Shown: positions 1-8,144, numbered from the stretch's first letter. The stretch is 14,490 nt of DNA from Deltaproteobacteria bacterium (GCA_024644775.1 JAHEHB010000035.1:6723-21212); one strand, 5' to 3'. Notes: generated by a model from the sequence alone, not told the origin. A program made the numbers and translations.

Positions 1-57
1 TCTAAAATCGCAAAAGGCGAACTGAAGACTTTTTCGGATAGTGTTTTACTAAAGTAA
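1..57 (+). CDS. Possible C-terminal tail of a gene entering from the left edge
   Basis: Frame 1 is open from the first base and gives 18 residues (start SKIAKGELKT, end SVLLK) before TAA, followed directly by a second stop (TAATAA). A hairpin at 81-116 lies 24 bases further on, where a + strand gene would be expected to terminate. The fragment is too short to identify a family. The call rests only on the open frame, the double stop and the terminator placement, so it may be chance. Confidence 0.25.
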   Translation, partial: SKIAKGELKTFSDSVLLK

Positions 58-80
58 TAAACTGTCTGTCCAGTAAAGAT

Positions 81-116
81 AAACAGGCCCCTGTTTATTT
101 TTCAAGGGGCCTGTTT
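81..116. terminator. Strong hairpin between convergent gene ends
   Basis: The two arms, 81-92 (AAACAGGCCCCT) and 105-116 (AGGGGCCTGTTT), are perfectly complementary over 12 bp with a 12-base AT-rich loop. The arms begin and end with A/T runs, so RNA from either strand forms a GC-rich stem ending in U-rich sequence. It sits between a possible + strand gene tail and the minus-strand isomerase remnant, whose stop codon (102-104) lies inside the loop. A bidirectional terminator is the natural reading. Confidence 0.6.
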
Positions 117-239
117 CTGATTTACATCTTTCCACAGTCGCTCCAACATCCGAATATATTCGAGCCCGCCTCGGGCGCCGGTCATGGGAAGCGCCTCCAC
201 TGCAAAAAAGCCCTGGTAGTCGACTTTTTTCAAACCCAT
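102..239 (-). pseudogene. C-terminal remnant of a sugar phosphate isomerase/epimerase-like protein
   Basis: A 45-residue minus-strand frame starts MGLKKVDYQG FFAVEALPM and ends KDVNQKQAP. The pattern of a strand plus 'G(F/Y)FAVEALP' followed by an amphipathic helix ('GLEYIRMLERLW') is how the last strand and helix of xylose-isomerase-like TIM barrel proteins (sugar phosphate isomerases/epimerases, normally about 260-300 residues) look. The barrel itself is missing. The frame is open back only to a stop at 282-284. The piece starts 16 bases after the sulfatase stop, so a deletion probably removed most of the gene. An AGGAGA at 252-257 is 12 bases from the ATG, so a small peptide could still be made. 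Family assignment is from memory of the motif. Confidence 0.5.
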
Positions 240-255
240 TTGATTTAGTTTTCTC

Positions 256-1668
256 CTATGCTTTTTTCTCTTTTCTGCGTGTCATTCCGGTTGAAAACGT
301 TGCGCCTGCCATGTAGCTGGGTAAGTAGTCGAACACCGGTAAGGAGCCGCCACCGCTTTCTATGGCCTTTTCATACATTTCTTTGACTATTTTCGGATTG
401 TCTGCGGCAATGTCCGTGTAGTTGCCCGGATCGGAACTCAGATCAAAGAGCCTGGGGTTCGCGCCATCTGTCTCGGATATATACACGTAATGATCGTCTT
501 TGACCCAAACATATTTTTCCATTCCGCAGGTGACGTATTCTCTTTTGGGTCCGCCTGTACCGGTCACCAATGGCCATAGATCTTCTCCATCTACTTTTTC
601 GGGCGCTTCCACGCCGGTAAAATTCAGTATGGTGGTGAACAGATCGTGCTGATAGACAAATTCTTTTATTTTTTTACCGTTTCCGATTCCATTTGGGTGA
701 TGAATCAACAGTGGGATATCCAGCAATGTGGGAAACATGGCGTTGGCGATTTTGTGGATGATGCCGTGTTCCCCCAGGGGGTGGCCGTGATCAGACACGA
801 CGATAATCATCGATTCGTCAAAGAGGCCGAGTTTTTTAACCTTGTCGATGAATTTACCGAACCATTCGTCTACCATGGTGACTTCTCCGGCGTAAAGCGC
901 CCGGGTATGCTTCAATTCCTCTTCTGTCATGTATTCAAGAGGATCGCCGGCTTTCCCGACAATACATTCTCTCCCCTTATATCCGGGATTGTAAAGATCG
1001 CGATATTTCTGCGGTGGATCCCATGGTTCATGGGGATCAAAACAATCGATCCAGAGAAAAAAATTTTCGACATGTTCCCGGTTTTCTTCAAGCCATCGGG
1101 TGCCTTCCCTGAATACCATCGGTGCAAAATAGTCCTCTTCTCCTTTCCGGTAGCTGGTGTTGGAGAGATACTGCACCACCTTTGCATACGCATAGGTTCC
1201 TTTCAGTTTCGGACTAACATGATGATCGACATTTATGTTTTTGGGAGGTGGGGCGATGCGATACCGGTCGTACTCCTGGCCCCGGATGAATCGCCACTCA
1301 TCAAATCCCCGGTGAAAATTCATTGACGGCTTGAACATATGATAGACATCCGTGATGAACGCGGTGGTATATCCTGCGTCTTGCAGGATTTCAGCAATCG
1401 ATATGTCTTCTTCCCGAAGCGGCGCCCAGCCCGGAGAGACAACGTTGTCTCCCAAATGGGCTTTCCAGTCTCTGAATGGAAAGAGTCGATTTCCCGTGAG
1501 TATCCCGCGTCTTGACTGTATCGTTGGCAGACTTTCCGGAGCGGCCCGTTCAAACAATACCCCCTCTTTCGCGAAGGCATCGAGGTTCGGTGTTTGAATC
1601 CACGTATTCCCATAACAACCCACATGATCGAGCCTTAAGCTGTCGAGCACGATTAGAATAACATTCAT
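256..1668 (-). CDS. Sulfatase/alkaline phosphatase superfamily hydrolase with Thr at the nucleophile position
   Basis: This 470-residue protein has the arylsulfatase fold layout and no signal peptide, so it is probably cytoplasmic. The N-terminal strand and first metal site read VILIVLDSLRLDH (D9, D14). The nucleophile region is SLPTIQSRRGILTG, with the LTG of the sulfatase signature kept. The Cys of CxPSR, which is oxidised to formylglycine in true sulfatases, aligns with Thr49. DPHEPW (H213) and VVSDHGHPLGEHG (D293, H294) supply the other metal ligands and the C-terminal His. A Thr or Ser nucleophile is normal in phosphodiesterase and phosphatase relatives, so the substrate may be a phosphoester or phosphonate rather than a sulfate ester. 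The start is set by AAGGAGGA five bases before the ATG. It follows acoX at 376 bases and may have its own promoter. Superfamily certain, substrate unknown. Confidence 0.9.
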   Translation of the reverse strand: MNVILIVLDSLRLDHVGCYGNTWIQTPNLDAFAKEGVLFERAAPESLPTIQSRRGILTGNRLFPFRDWKAHLGDNVVSPGWAPLREEDISIAEILQDAGYTTAFITDVYHMFKPSMNFHRGFDEWRFIRGQEYDRYRIAPPPKNINVDHHVSPKLKGTYAYAKVVQYLSNTSYRKGEEDYFAPMVFREGTRWLEENREHVENFFLWIDCFDPHEPWDPPQKYRDLYNPGYKGRECIVGKAGDPLEYMTEEELKHTRALYAGEVTMVDEWFGKFIDKVKKLGLFDESMIIVVSDHGHPLGEHGIIHKIANAMFPTLLDIPLLIHHPNGIGNGKKIKEFVYQHDLFTTILNFTGVEAPEKVDGEDLWPLVTGTGGPKREYVTCGMEKYVWVKDDHYVYISETDGANPRLFDLSSDPGNYTDIAADNPKIVKEMYEKAIESGGGSLPVFDYLPSYMAGATFSTGMTRRKEKKA

Positions 1669-1702
1669 TTTATCCTCCTTCCGATATTATGCTAAATTAT
1701 TT

Positions 1703-1736
1703 ATTAAAAAATCGAAAACCTGGTCTTCAAGGCCAG
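1703..1736 (-). terminator. Weak hairpin plus T-run between acoX and the sulfatase gene
   Basis: On the minus strand CTGG at 1733-1736 and CCAG at 1720-1723 can pair around a 9-base loop, and the RNA then runs into GTTTTCGATTTTTT. The position, after acoX and about 35 bases before the sulfatase start, suits an operon terminator, but the stem is only 4 bp. Confidence 0.25.
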
Positions 1737-1777
1737 ATCAGAGATGATAGGCTCTGCCATAGATCAAATCTGTTCAT

Positions 1778-1948
1778 GGTTTCAGGTGTCGGGTGTCAGG
1801 TTTCAGTAAATACCGAATCCTGAATCATGAGCACCAATTTGATAGAAACTGAAGACCGACCTCGGTAAAAGATTGTCCATTTCATGAGCGACTTCGGCAC
1901 AGCGGGTCGAATTCGGTTGCTGACACCTGACACCCGTCACCTGAAACC
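1778..1948. repeat. Long inverted repeat in the acoX-sulfatase spacer
   Basis: Arms at 1778-1806 and 1920-1948 are inverted copies matching at 27 of 29 positions, separated by 113 bases. Each arm is itself made of short tandem units of the type GGTTTCAGGTGTC / GGGTGTCAGG. The arms look like members of a dispersed intergenic repeat family. The rest of the 376-base gene-free spacer (1669-2044) contains only the weak terminator and the sulfatase ribosome binding site. I see no further gene there. Confidence 0.7.
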
Positions 1949-2044
1949 TTATCACTGCTGGTAAAGGTTACCATGTATATCACCCCTCTGGGGTGAACCA
2001 AAGCCGGGCCTTCTGGCTCCGGATCTTTACTGACGAGTCTTACA

Positions 2045-3061
2045 TCAGCGTCTGGGCAAACTGGGGCGTTCTGAAATTGGCTCATCAGTAAATAATTGTC
2101 GTTCTACGGCGGCCGTCATTGTTTTGCCGACATCGATTACACTGAAACCGTCATTGTTAAGGCGAATGGCCGCGTGGTGTCCCTTGTAGATTTCGAGTTC
2201 CCGCTCGCCATCCAATGCCAGCACAGACGGTATGTGACATATATCTATCTCTTCTCCAACCTGCATGACCGTCTTTTTCTTTATGGATACGGGTTGAATC
2301 AATCCGGGAGCCACCGGGGCGGTTATTGTCTGGCCATTTTTACCCAGTTCCAAGTACAAACATTGAGGAGATTGCGCTGAAACGGGATGTACGAAACCGC
2401 CAATGGATGACAGTCCGATACTACTGGGTTCCGCACGATTTAAAAAAAGCTGCCGAACCTTTTCTGTTTCCCAGATCGCCCGTGAACCGACAAACACATC
2501 ATCATAGACGGCTGCATCCACCAACGCAAGGTCTACGGGTTTCCCATCCAAAACGACTTCCAGCAGTGTGGAATGATAGGCCGCCTCCTGCAATGGCACT
2601 TGTTTTTTAGCGACCAAAGCGGCGGCAATCCCGGCGAGGGTTCCTTCGATCATGGCGGGGAAAACATTATTGGTTCCGGTGGAAATCGGTAAAATGGGAA
2701 CTGAAGCGGTTCCTTTTACTACCGCACGATTGGTACCATCCCCTCCTAAAGTAACGATACAATCCGCATGTTGTTCGGCGATGATGCTCGCCGCTCGTAT
2801 GGAGTCTTGCTGGTTGCCTTCAATTTTTAACGGTATTGGGTAAACCGGTATGGGCATATCAATCTGTGACAGCGCCCGATCTACGATTCCATAGGTGTCC
2901 GGCATATAGCAGATCCGGCTGACACCAACGGCCGACAAGCCGAGGAGCACCCGGCGAACGATACGAACTTTTTCTTCATTATCGAACGTGCTGCCATAGG
3001 CCACCAGCCGCCTTATATCCTTTCCAGAGGCCGGATTGGCAATGATGCCTACCAATGACAT
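2045..3061 (-). CDS. acoX: AcoX, NAD-kinase-like protein of the acetoin catabolism operon
   Basis: This 338-residue protein resembles the ATP-NAD kinase family. It starts GIIANPASGKDIRRLVAYG (the NP-SGKD-RR signature of AcoX-type proteins), carries the nucleotide-binding GGDGT at 106-110, and has a GTNN motif at 129-132. AcoX is regularly encoded with acetoin dehydrogenase, but its biochemical role has not been settled; supply or repair of a nucleotide cofactor is a common guess. It begins 14 bases after acoB with GAAGGAAA upstream of the ATG, so it is the last gene of the operon read from acoC. Its C-terminus continues past the family core, ending SERPSLPRR. The assignment rests on the motifs together with the neighbouring aco genes. 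Confidence 0.9.
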   Translation of the reverse strand: MSLVGIIANPASGKDIRRLVAYGSTFDNEEKVRIVRRVLLGLSAVGVSRICYMPDTYGIVDRALSQIDMPIPVYPIPLKIEGNQQDSIRAASIIAEQHADCIVTLGGDGTNRAVVKGTASVPILPISTGTNNVFPAMIEGTLAGIAAALVAKKQVPLQEAAYHSTLLEVVLDGKPVDLALVDAAVYDDVFVGSRAIWETEKVRQLFLNRAEPSSIGLSSIGGFVHPVSAQSPQCLYLELGKNGQTITAPVAPGLIQPVSIKKKTVMQVGEEIDICHIPSVLALDGERELEIYKGHHAAIRLNNDGFSVIDVGKTMTAAVERQLFTDEPISERPSLPRR

Positions 3062-3075
3062 AGGGTTTCCTTCAA

Positions 3076-4053
3076 TTAACCGCGCATCACCGTTTTCACG
3101 GCGTCGATGATTTTTTCTTCGCTGGGGATAAATTCGTTTTCGAGTGACGGAGCGAAGGGTACAGGACTAAACGGCGCTGCAACTCGAAGAATCGGCCCGT
3201 CCAGATAGTCGATGGCTTTTTCTGCTACCATTGCGGCAATTTCAGCTCCGGATCCTGCAAACTTTACTTCTTCATGCACGATAACCAAACGATGGGTCTT
3301 TTTTACAGATTCCAGTATGGTATCTTCGTCCAGGGGAGACAGGGTACGAGGATCCACCAGCTCAACACTGATCCCTTCTTCGGACAATTTTTCAGCGGCG
3401 TTTAAAGCAAAATGAACCATGCGTGATGTGGCAACGACGGTCACGTCTTTGCCGATGCGCTTCACATCCGCCTGTCCAAGAGGAATGGTGTATTCCCCTT
3501 CGGGGACGTCTCCTTTCATTGTGTAGAGCAGTTTGTGTTCGAGAAACACGACCGGATTGTCGTCGCGGATCGAAGAGATGAGCAACCCTTTTGCATCCGC
3601 CGGGGTACTGGGCATGACGACCTTGAGCCCAGGTACATGCATAAACCATGATTCCAATGATTGTGAGTGTTGCGCCGCACTGCCTCTTCCCGCTCCACAG
3701 GCGCTTCTGAGGACCATCGGTATCGTTATCTTACCGCCGAACATGTATCTCATTTTGGCTGCCTGGTTATAGAGTTGATCCAACGCGACACCGATAAAAT
3801 CGACATACATCAATTCAGCCACCGGCCTCAGACCGCAGGCTGCCGATCCGACAGCGGTCCCTACAATTGCGCTTTCCGTGATGGGCGTGTCGCGAACACG
3901 TTCCATACCAAACTGATCGATCAGTCCTTTGGTTACGCCAAAAACATTCCCATATGCACCAACGTCTTCTCCAATGATGTAAACGTTCGGATCTCGTTCC
4001 ATTTCCAGTCGGAGGGCATCTCTCAGTGCCTCCAAAAATCTCATCTCAGGCAT
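3076..4053 (-). CDS. acoB: Acetoin dehydrogenase E1 component, beta subunit
   Basis: A 325-residue 2-oxo-acid-dehydrogenase-type E1 beta subunit, which pairs with the alpha subunit to form the thiamine diphosphate enzyme that cleaves acetoin. The N-terminal pyrimidine-binding domain has GEDVGAYGNVFGVTKGL and the cofactor-activating Glu60 in DTPITESAIVG. The active-site His is H129 in GRGSAAQHSQSLE, and PVVFLEHKLLY follows at the domain end. The C-terminal transketolase-like domain starts near residue 195 (GKDVTVVATSRMVHFAL) and contains VELVDPRTLSPLD. Length is normal for the family. AAGGAGA sits nine bases before the ATG. The 95-base gap to acoA (4054-4148) holds only a doubled ACTAAAGT (4083-4090, 4092-4099). 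AcoX next door argues for acetoin rather than pyruvate or branched-chain substrates. Confidence 0.93.
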   Translation of the reverse strand: MPEMRFLEALRDALRLEMERDPNVYIIGEDVGAYGNVFGVTKGLIDQFGMERVRDTPITESAIVGTAVGSAACGLRPVAELMYVDFIGVALDQLYNQAAKMRYMFGGKITIPMVLRSACGAGRGSAAQHSQSLESWFMHVPGLKVVMPSTPADAKGLLISSIRDDNPVVFLEHKLLYTMKGDVPEGEYTIPLGQADVKRIGKDVTVVATSRMVHFALNAAEKLSEEGISVELVDPRTLSPLDEDTILESVKKTHRLVIVHEEVKFAGSGAEIAAMVAEKAIDYLDGPILRVAAPFSPVPFAPSLENEFIPSEEKIIDAVKTVMRG

Positions 4054-4148
4054 GTGATATTTTCTCCTTAGTGAATAAGTGTACTAAAGTGACTAAAGTT
4101 AAGGTATTCTATCAATTTAAAATAGCGCCAATTCGTTTCTATAATCCC

Positions 4149-5117
4149 TCAATTATCGACGTATACATCGGTCGTAACGTCAGTGGCATCGGGGTAGGGG
4201 CTTTCATCCGCAAACTGAAGTCCTTCATCCAATTCCTTATTGATGGAACGTTGAATATCCTCCATTTTTTTTCGGGTGAGTACCTTCATTTGAAGCAATT
4301 TTTTTTCAAATCTCGGAATGGGATCTTTCTGTTTCCATTCTTCGATCTCCTCCTTGCTCCGGTACGCCGTTCCCGGGTCTCCTTCCGTATGACCGCGATG
4401 GCGATAGGTCTTGCACTCCAGCAGCGTGGGGCCTTGACCTTTTCTGGCCCGTTTAACCGCTTCAGAAGCTGCTTCAAATACGGCAACGACGTCGTTTCCA
4501 TCGATCACGACTCCCGGTATTCCGTATGCAGCGGCTCTGTCGGCCACATCGGCCACACACATGGTATCCAGGGTGCAGGAAGACAATCCATACATGTTAT
4601 TTTCATTGACAAAGATCACGGGAAGTTTCCAACAGGCTGCCAGGTTCATTGCTTCGTGGGTGGTACCTTGGTTAGATGCCCCGTCGCCAAAGAAACACAC
4701 CGCCACCGCATCGGTTCCCCTGTACATGGCAGCGAGTCCCGCACCCGTGGCCAACGGCGGTCCTCCGCCGACAATACCGTTTGCACCCAAAATTCCTAAA
4801 TCGATATCGGCGATGTGCATGGAACCGCCTTTTCCTTTGCAGTAACCGGTTTTTTTCCCGAAAAGCTCGGCGAGCATTAAATTGATTTCACCGCCTTTGC
4901 AAAGAAGATGACCATGGCCACGGTGCGTGCTGGTAATGTAATCTTTTTTTTCGAGCGTCGCACCAACCCCCGCGGCCACCGCTTCTTCTCCAATATAAAG
5001 ATGGACTACCCCCGGAATTTTATTGGCTGCGAATAGTTCGGAAACTTTTGTTTCGAACAATCGAATCTTCAGCATGGTCGTGTACATTTCGATCATCGTT
5101 TTTTTAGGGATTGTCAT
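4149..5117 (-). CDS. acoA: Acetoin dehydrogenase E1 component, alpha subunit
   Basis: A 322-residue E1 alpha subunit that binds thiamine diphosphate. The cofactor motif begins with GDGASNQGTTHEA (GDG at 144-146) and ends in FVNENN (N173-N174), the standard GDG-x(about 27)-NN signature. Upstream are STHRGHGHLLCKGG and GYCKGKGGSMH, shared by PDH-type E1 alpha proteins. TYRHRGHTEGDPGTAYRSKEE (about 237-257) is the loop that is phosphorylated in mitochondrial PDH. The length is near 320-330, typical of acetoin dehydrogenases and shorter than most PDH subunits. AAGGAG lies ten bases before the ATG, and the gap to acoL is 27 bases. The C-terminus (DVTTDVYVDN) is acidic. Only operon context separates AcoA from other short E1 alpha proteins. 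Confidence 0.93.
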   Translation of the reverse strand: MTIPKKTMIEMYTTMLKIRLFETKVSELFAANKIPGVVHLYIGEEAVAAGVGATLEKKDYITSTHRGHGHLLCKGGEINLMLAELFGKKTGYCKGKGGSMHIADIDLGILGANGIVGGGPPLATGAGLAAMYRGTDAVAVCFFGDGASNQGTTHEAMNLAACWKLPVIFVNENNMYGLSSCTLDTMCVADVADRAAAYGIPGVVIDGNDVVAVFEAASEAVKRARKGQGPTLLECKTYRHRGHTEGDPGTAYRSKEEIEEWKQKDPIPRFEKKLLQMKVLTRKKMEDIQRSINKELDEGLQFADESPYPDATDVTTDVYVDN

Positions 5118-5144
5118 GACAGTTATTCTCCTTATGTTTTCATT

Positions 5145-6515
5145 TTATCGATTTTGAAGATACAAGGCCCAGTTTGCGGCATCTCGGGACGCCTCTACTA
5201 AGGTCTCTGAGAATGTGGGATGCACCCGAATGCTTTTTGCAAACTCCCGTACCGTGGCTTCGAGCTCCATGGCGATAACGGCTTCCCCCACCAACTCTGT
5301 GGCTCGTTTACCCACCACATGAACGCCAAGAATTTTTCCATATTTCGCATCTGAAACGATTTTAACCGCTCCGGTAAGATGATCCTGGGCCATGGCAAGG
5401 CCATTGATCGTGTATGGAAAATCGCCAATCTCAATATCAAAACCCTGTTTTTCGGCTTCCTCTTCTGTGAGGCCCACGGCACCGACCTCAGGAGATGTCC
5501 ATATTCCGCGCGGCACTGAATCAAAACGGAATCTGCTTGTTTTTCCCATGGCATTTTCAGCCGCAATGATACCCATGGCAGAAGCGGCGTGGCTGAGCAT
5601 CCATCCACCCGTTGCATCTCCGATGGCATAGATACCATTCACCGAGGTTTGGAGGTGGTCGTCTACCTGGATGCTACCGTTTTCTTCCATTTGAATTCCG
5701 ACTTGTTCAAACCCCATATACGCCGTATTGGCTTTACGAGTCCCCACCAGTATTTTTTCAACTTCCAGCGTGTGATCTTTCGCGCCGGACAACTGGCATG
5801 TGCAGCCTTTTTTCGACGGTTTCACAGATGATAAATGAGAACGCGGTAATATATCGATGCCCTCGGATCGCAACGCCTGTCCAACGCGTTGGCTGGAATC
5901 TCGATCCTCTCGCGGAAGAACCCGGGTGTCTTCCATGGCAATGGTGACGGTGGAGCCAAAGCGATTTAAAAAAGTCGCCATTTCCACTTCAATAGGCCCG
6001 GAACCCCAAATGAGCACCGACTCGGGAATTTCTTTCATCTCCAGTATATGGTTGGAGGTGGTGGCGACATCTTCAAGGCCTGAAATGTTTGGCATATCCA
6101 GGTGGCTTCCGGTGGCGATGATGATATTTCGGGTTTCAATGATAGCGCCCTCCACGTCAATGGTTTTGGGATTTTTCAATACGGCTCTACCGTTGACGGT
6201 CTTTATCTGATTGTAACCCAGAAGCCCTTCCATCCCCATCCGTATATCGCCGGTCACGCCGGTGATTCGTTCGATTACGGCGCCGATATTTATTCCATTT
6301 AAAGACACGTCGATACCAAACGTGTCCGCGTTGCGAATTCCATCGAGAAGGTCCGCTGCATGCAACCATATCTTGCTGGGAATGCACCCCCGATTGACGC
6401 AGGTGCCGCCGATTTTATCGGCCTCAACCAATACCACTTTTCCCCCCAGTTGAGATGCCCGAATGGCCGCAGCATATCCACCGGGCCCCCCCCCAATAAT
6501 TACGACATCAACCAT
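5145..6515 (-). CDS. acoL: Dihydrolipoyl dehydrogenase (E3) of the acetoin dehydrogenase complex
   Basis: A 456-residue flavoprotein that reoxidises dihydrolipoamide on E2 and passes electrons to NAD+. The FAD-binding GGGPGGYAAAIRA starts at residue 8. The redox disulfide is GGTCVNRGCIPSK (C39, C44), with VNR in place of the usual LNV. The NAD domain has WGSGPIEVEMA, a slightly unusual form of GxGxxGxE. The second FAD motif is GIYAIGDATGGWMLSHAA. The C-terminal dimer domain carries the His-Glu pair HPTFSE (H432, E437). There is no N-terminal lipoyl domain, unlike some acetoin E3 proteins. AAGGAAA lies five bases before the ATG. It follows acoC after 77 bases that hold no gene. A dedicated E3 inside the operon is usual for aco clusters. 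Confidence 0.93.
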   Translation of the reverse strand: MVDVVIIGGGPGGYAAAIRASQLGGKVVLVEADKIGGTCVNRGCIPSKIWLHAADLLDGIRNADTFGIDVSLNGINIGAVIERITGVTGDIRMGMEGLLGYNQIKTVNGRAVLKNPKTIDVEGAIIETRNIIIATGSHLDMPNISGLEDVATTSNHILEMKEIPESVLIWGSGPIEVEMATFLNRFGSTVTIAMEDTRVLPREDRDSSQRVGQALRSEGIDILPRSHLSSVKPSKKGCTCQLSGAKDHTLEVEKILVGTRKANTAYMGFEQVGIQMEENGSIQVDDHLQTSVNGIYAIGDATGGWMLSHAASAMGIIAAENAMGKTSRFRFDSVPRGIWTSPEVGAVGLTEEEAEKQGFDIEIGDFPYTINGLAMAQDHLTGAVKIVSDAKYGKILGVHVVGKRATELVGEAVIAMELEATVREFAKSIRVHPTFSETLVEASRDAANWALYLQNR

Positions 6516-6592
6516 ATTTTTCCTTTCTTATGAAATCGAAAGAGCAATTGCGTATCTAAATGACATGGTCCTAAATAAATCCTATCCAAATT

Positions 6593-7909
6593 CTATGTCA
6601 GGATGAGCGTCGGTGCTTCCAAATATCTTGCTACGGTTTGCAGAAACTCGCTGGCGGGTGCGCCATCCACCACGCGATGATCAAAGGTTAAACAGATTGT
6701 CATCACGGATCGGATGGCAATTTCGTCATTGTAAACCGCCGGTTTCTGCTTTACCCGGCAAAACCCTAAGATACCGGTTTCAGGAGGCCGCAGTATGGGC
6801 GTAATTCCGTCAACAGAGAACATACTCAGATTCGTGACCGTAAATGTTCCACCGGAAACATCATCTATCGATGCGGATCCTTTCCGCGCTTTACGGATCA
6901 ATTCTCTGGAATCTTTGGCAATTTGCAGAAGCCCCTTTTTATCTGCATCTTTCAGTACCGGGACGATCAGACCGTCGGCTAGTGCAACGGCAATCCCCAT
7001 GTGCACTGAGTCATGAACGATAATCTCTTCTTCCAGGAGAGTGGAATTCATGATGGGGAATCGCTTCAGCGCCCTGGATGTGGCCAGAATGAAAATGTCA
7101 TTTAAAGAAACGTTAACCGTTTCATCATCCTTATACTCCATTCGGACCCGTTCCCTGAACTGAACCGTCTCCGTAACATCCACTTCCGTAAAGGCGGTCA
7201 ACTGTGCTGTATTTACAAGACTGGCATGCATGTTATCGGCAATGGATTTGCGCATTCCGGTAAACGGGATGGAGCGCACGAGTTCCGGCACCGCTTTTTG
7301 CGCAAGCATCCTTTCGACATCTTCTGCGATGATTTTCCCGCCGTCTCCGGTTCCGGTAAGGGCGGATACATCGATACCCGCCTGCCGTGCCATCTCGGCT
7401 GCAAGAGGGGTTACTCTTGACACCGGCGGTTTTTCTTCTTTATGTGCGGCGACATCGGATTCCGTCACCCTGCCTTCGGGTCCAGACCCTTTAACCAGCT
7501 GGAGTTGGATACCCAGTTCTTTTGCCAAACGACGTGCCGCCGGTGTTGCCCGAACAAACGTTTTTGAAGCAGCATCGGCTGAGACCGCTGCAGGTTGCTC
7601 TGCCACCGATTCAGCGTCGGCTGTTTGTGGCTGGACAACCTCTGGTGCGTCAGCACGTTCCGGTGTTTCTCCCGGTTCTGATAAAATGGCGACCACTGCA
7701 CTCACCGGAGCCGTGTTACCAGCCGGCACGATGATTTGAAACAGGATACCGCTTGCTGTCGCCTCGACCGTATTTGTTATTTTTTCCGTTTCAACTTCAA
7801 ACAGTTCTTCACCTTTTTCTATGGAGTCGCCTTCTTTTTTGAGCCACTGGGTGATTTTCCCTTCAGTCATCGTATGACCCCATTTGGGCATTATGATATC
7901 AACCGCCAA
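6593..7909 (-). CDS. acoC: Acetoin dehydrogenase E2 (dihydrolipoamide acetyltransferase) with two E3-binding domains
   Basis: The 438-residue core of the complex carries acetyl groups to CoA. From the TTG start the domains are: a lipoyl domain (1-80, lipoyl Lys43 in VETEKITNT), an Ala/Pro/Glu-rich linker, a peripheral-subunit-binding domain (about 119-155, RATPAARRLAKELGI to GRVTESDV), a second one (about 165-202, RVTPLAAEMARQAGI to GGKIIAEDV), and the catalytic domain ending in the active-site DHRVVDG (H411, D415). The frame is open to a GTG at 7934-7936. However, GAGGAGGAGGT is placed ideally for the TTG at 7907-7909, and the GTG would coincide with the predicted transcription start, so I chose TTG. 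It is the first gene of the operon. Confidence 0.92.
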   Translation of the reverse strand: MAVDIIMPKWGHTMTEGKITQWLKKEGDSIEKGEELFEVETEKITNTVEATASGILFQIIVPAGNTAPVSAVVAILSEPGETPERADAPEVVQPQTADAESVAEQPAAVSADAASKTFVRATPAARRLAKELGIQLQLVKGSGPEGRVTESDVAAHKEEKPPVSRVTPLAAEMARQAGIDVSALTGTGDGGKIIAEDVERMLAQKAVPELVRSIPFTGMRKSIADNMHASLVNTAQLTAFTEVDVTETVQFRERVRMEYKDDETVNVSLNDIFILATSRALKRFPIMNSTLLEEEIIVHDSVHMGIAVALADGLIVPVLKDADKKGLLQIAKDSRELIRKARKGSASIDDVSGGTFTVTNLSMFSVDGITPILRPPETGILGFCRVKQKPAVYNDEIAIRSVMTICLTFDHRVVDGAPASEFLQTVARYLEAPTLILT

Positions 7910-7946
7910 TTTATTTACCTCCTCCTCTTTGTACACTCACTCCCAA

Positions 7947-7962
7947 TGCAGGCTTTCTGCCA
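7947..7962 (-). promoter_or_regulatory. Sigma-54 (-24/-12) promoter of the aco operon
   Basis: Read on the minus strand, the sequence is TGGCAGAAAGCCTGCA. The invariant GG (7960-7961) and GC (7948-7949) are spaced exactly ten bases apart, as in the consensus TGGCAC-N5-TTGCW. It predicts a start near 7935, about 26 bases before the TTG start of acoC. Acetoin operons in several bacteria are driven by sigma-54 with the activator AcoR, which supports the reading. No acoR gene is visible in the window. Confidence 0.65.
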
Positions 7963-8144
7963 CAACCCAATCCGTGTTTTCCGCTTCATTTAAAAAGCAA
8001 TCCCTCTGTATTAGAATCATTGTGTAAAGTCAAGGTGTGGTTAAGCGGTCGTTGGGTCAGATTTTGATTCGCTGAATTGTTTTATCATCGGGTTTATGTT
8101 AAAGCTTTATTAACTGAAAGGTTGAAGTAATTTTATCATAAAAA

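Noticed and set aside
646..1326. 226-residue + strand ORF opposite the sulfatase gene
   Set aside because: Antisense shadow of a gene with clear family motifs; no ribosome binding site and composition typical of a reverse-frame translation.
1882..2085. 67-residue minus ORF overlapping the end of acoX
   Set aside because: Overlaps acoX in another frame, runs through the inverted repeat and lacks a family signature.
7934..7936. GTG as start codon of acoC
   Set aside because: It coincides with the predicted sigma-54 transcription start and has no Shine-Dalgarno site; the TTG downstream has an ideal one.
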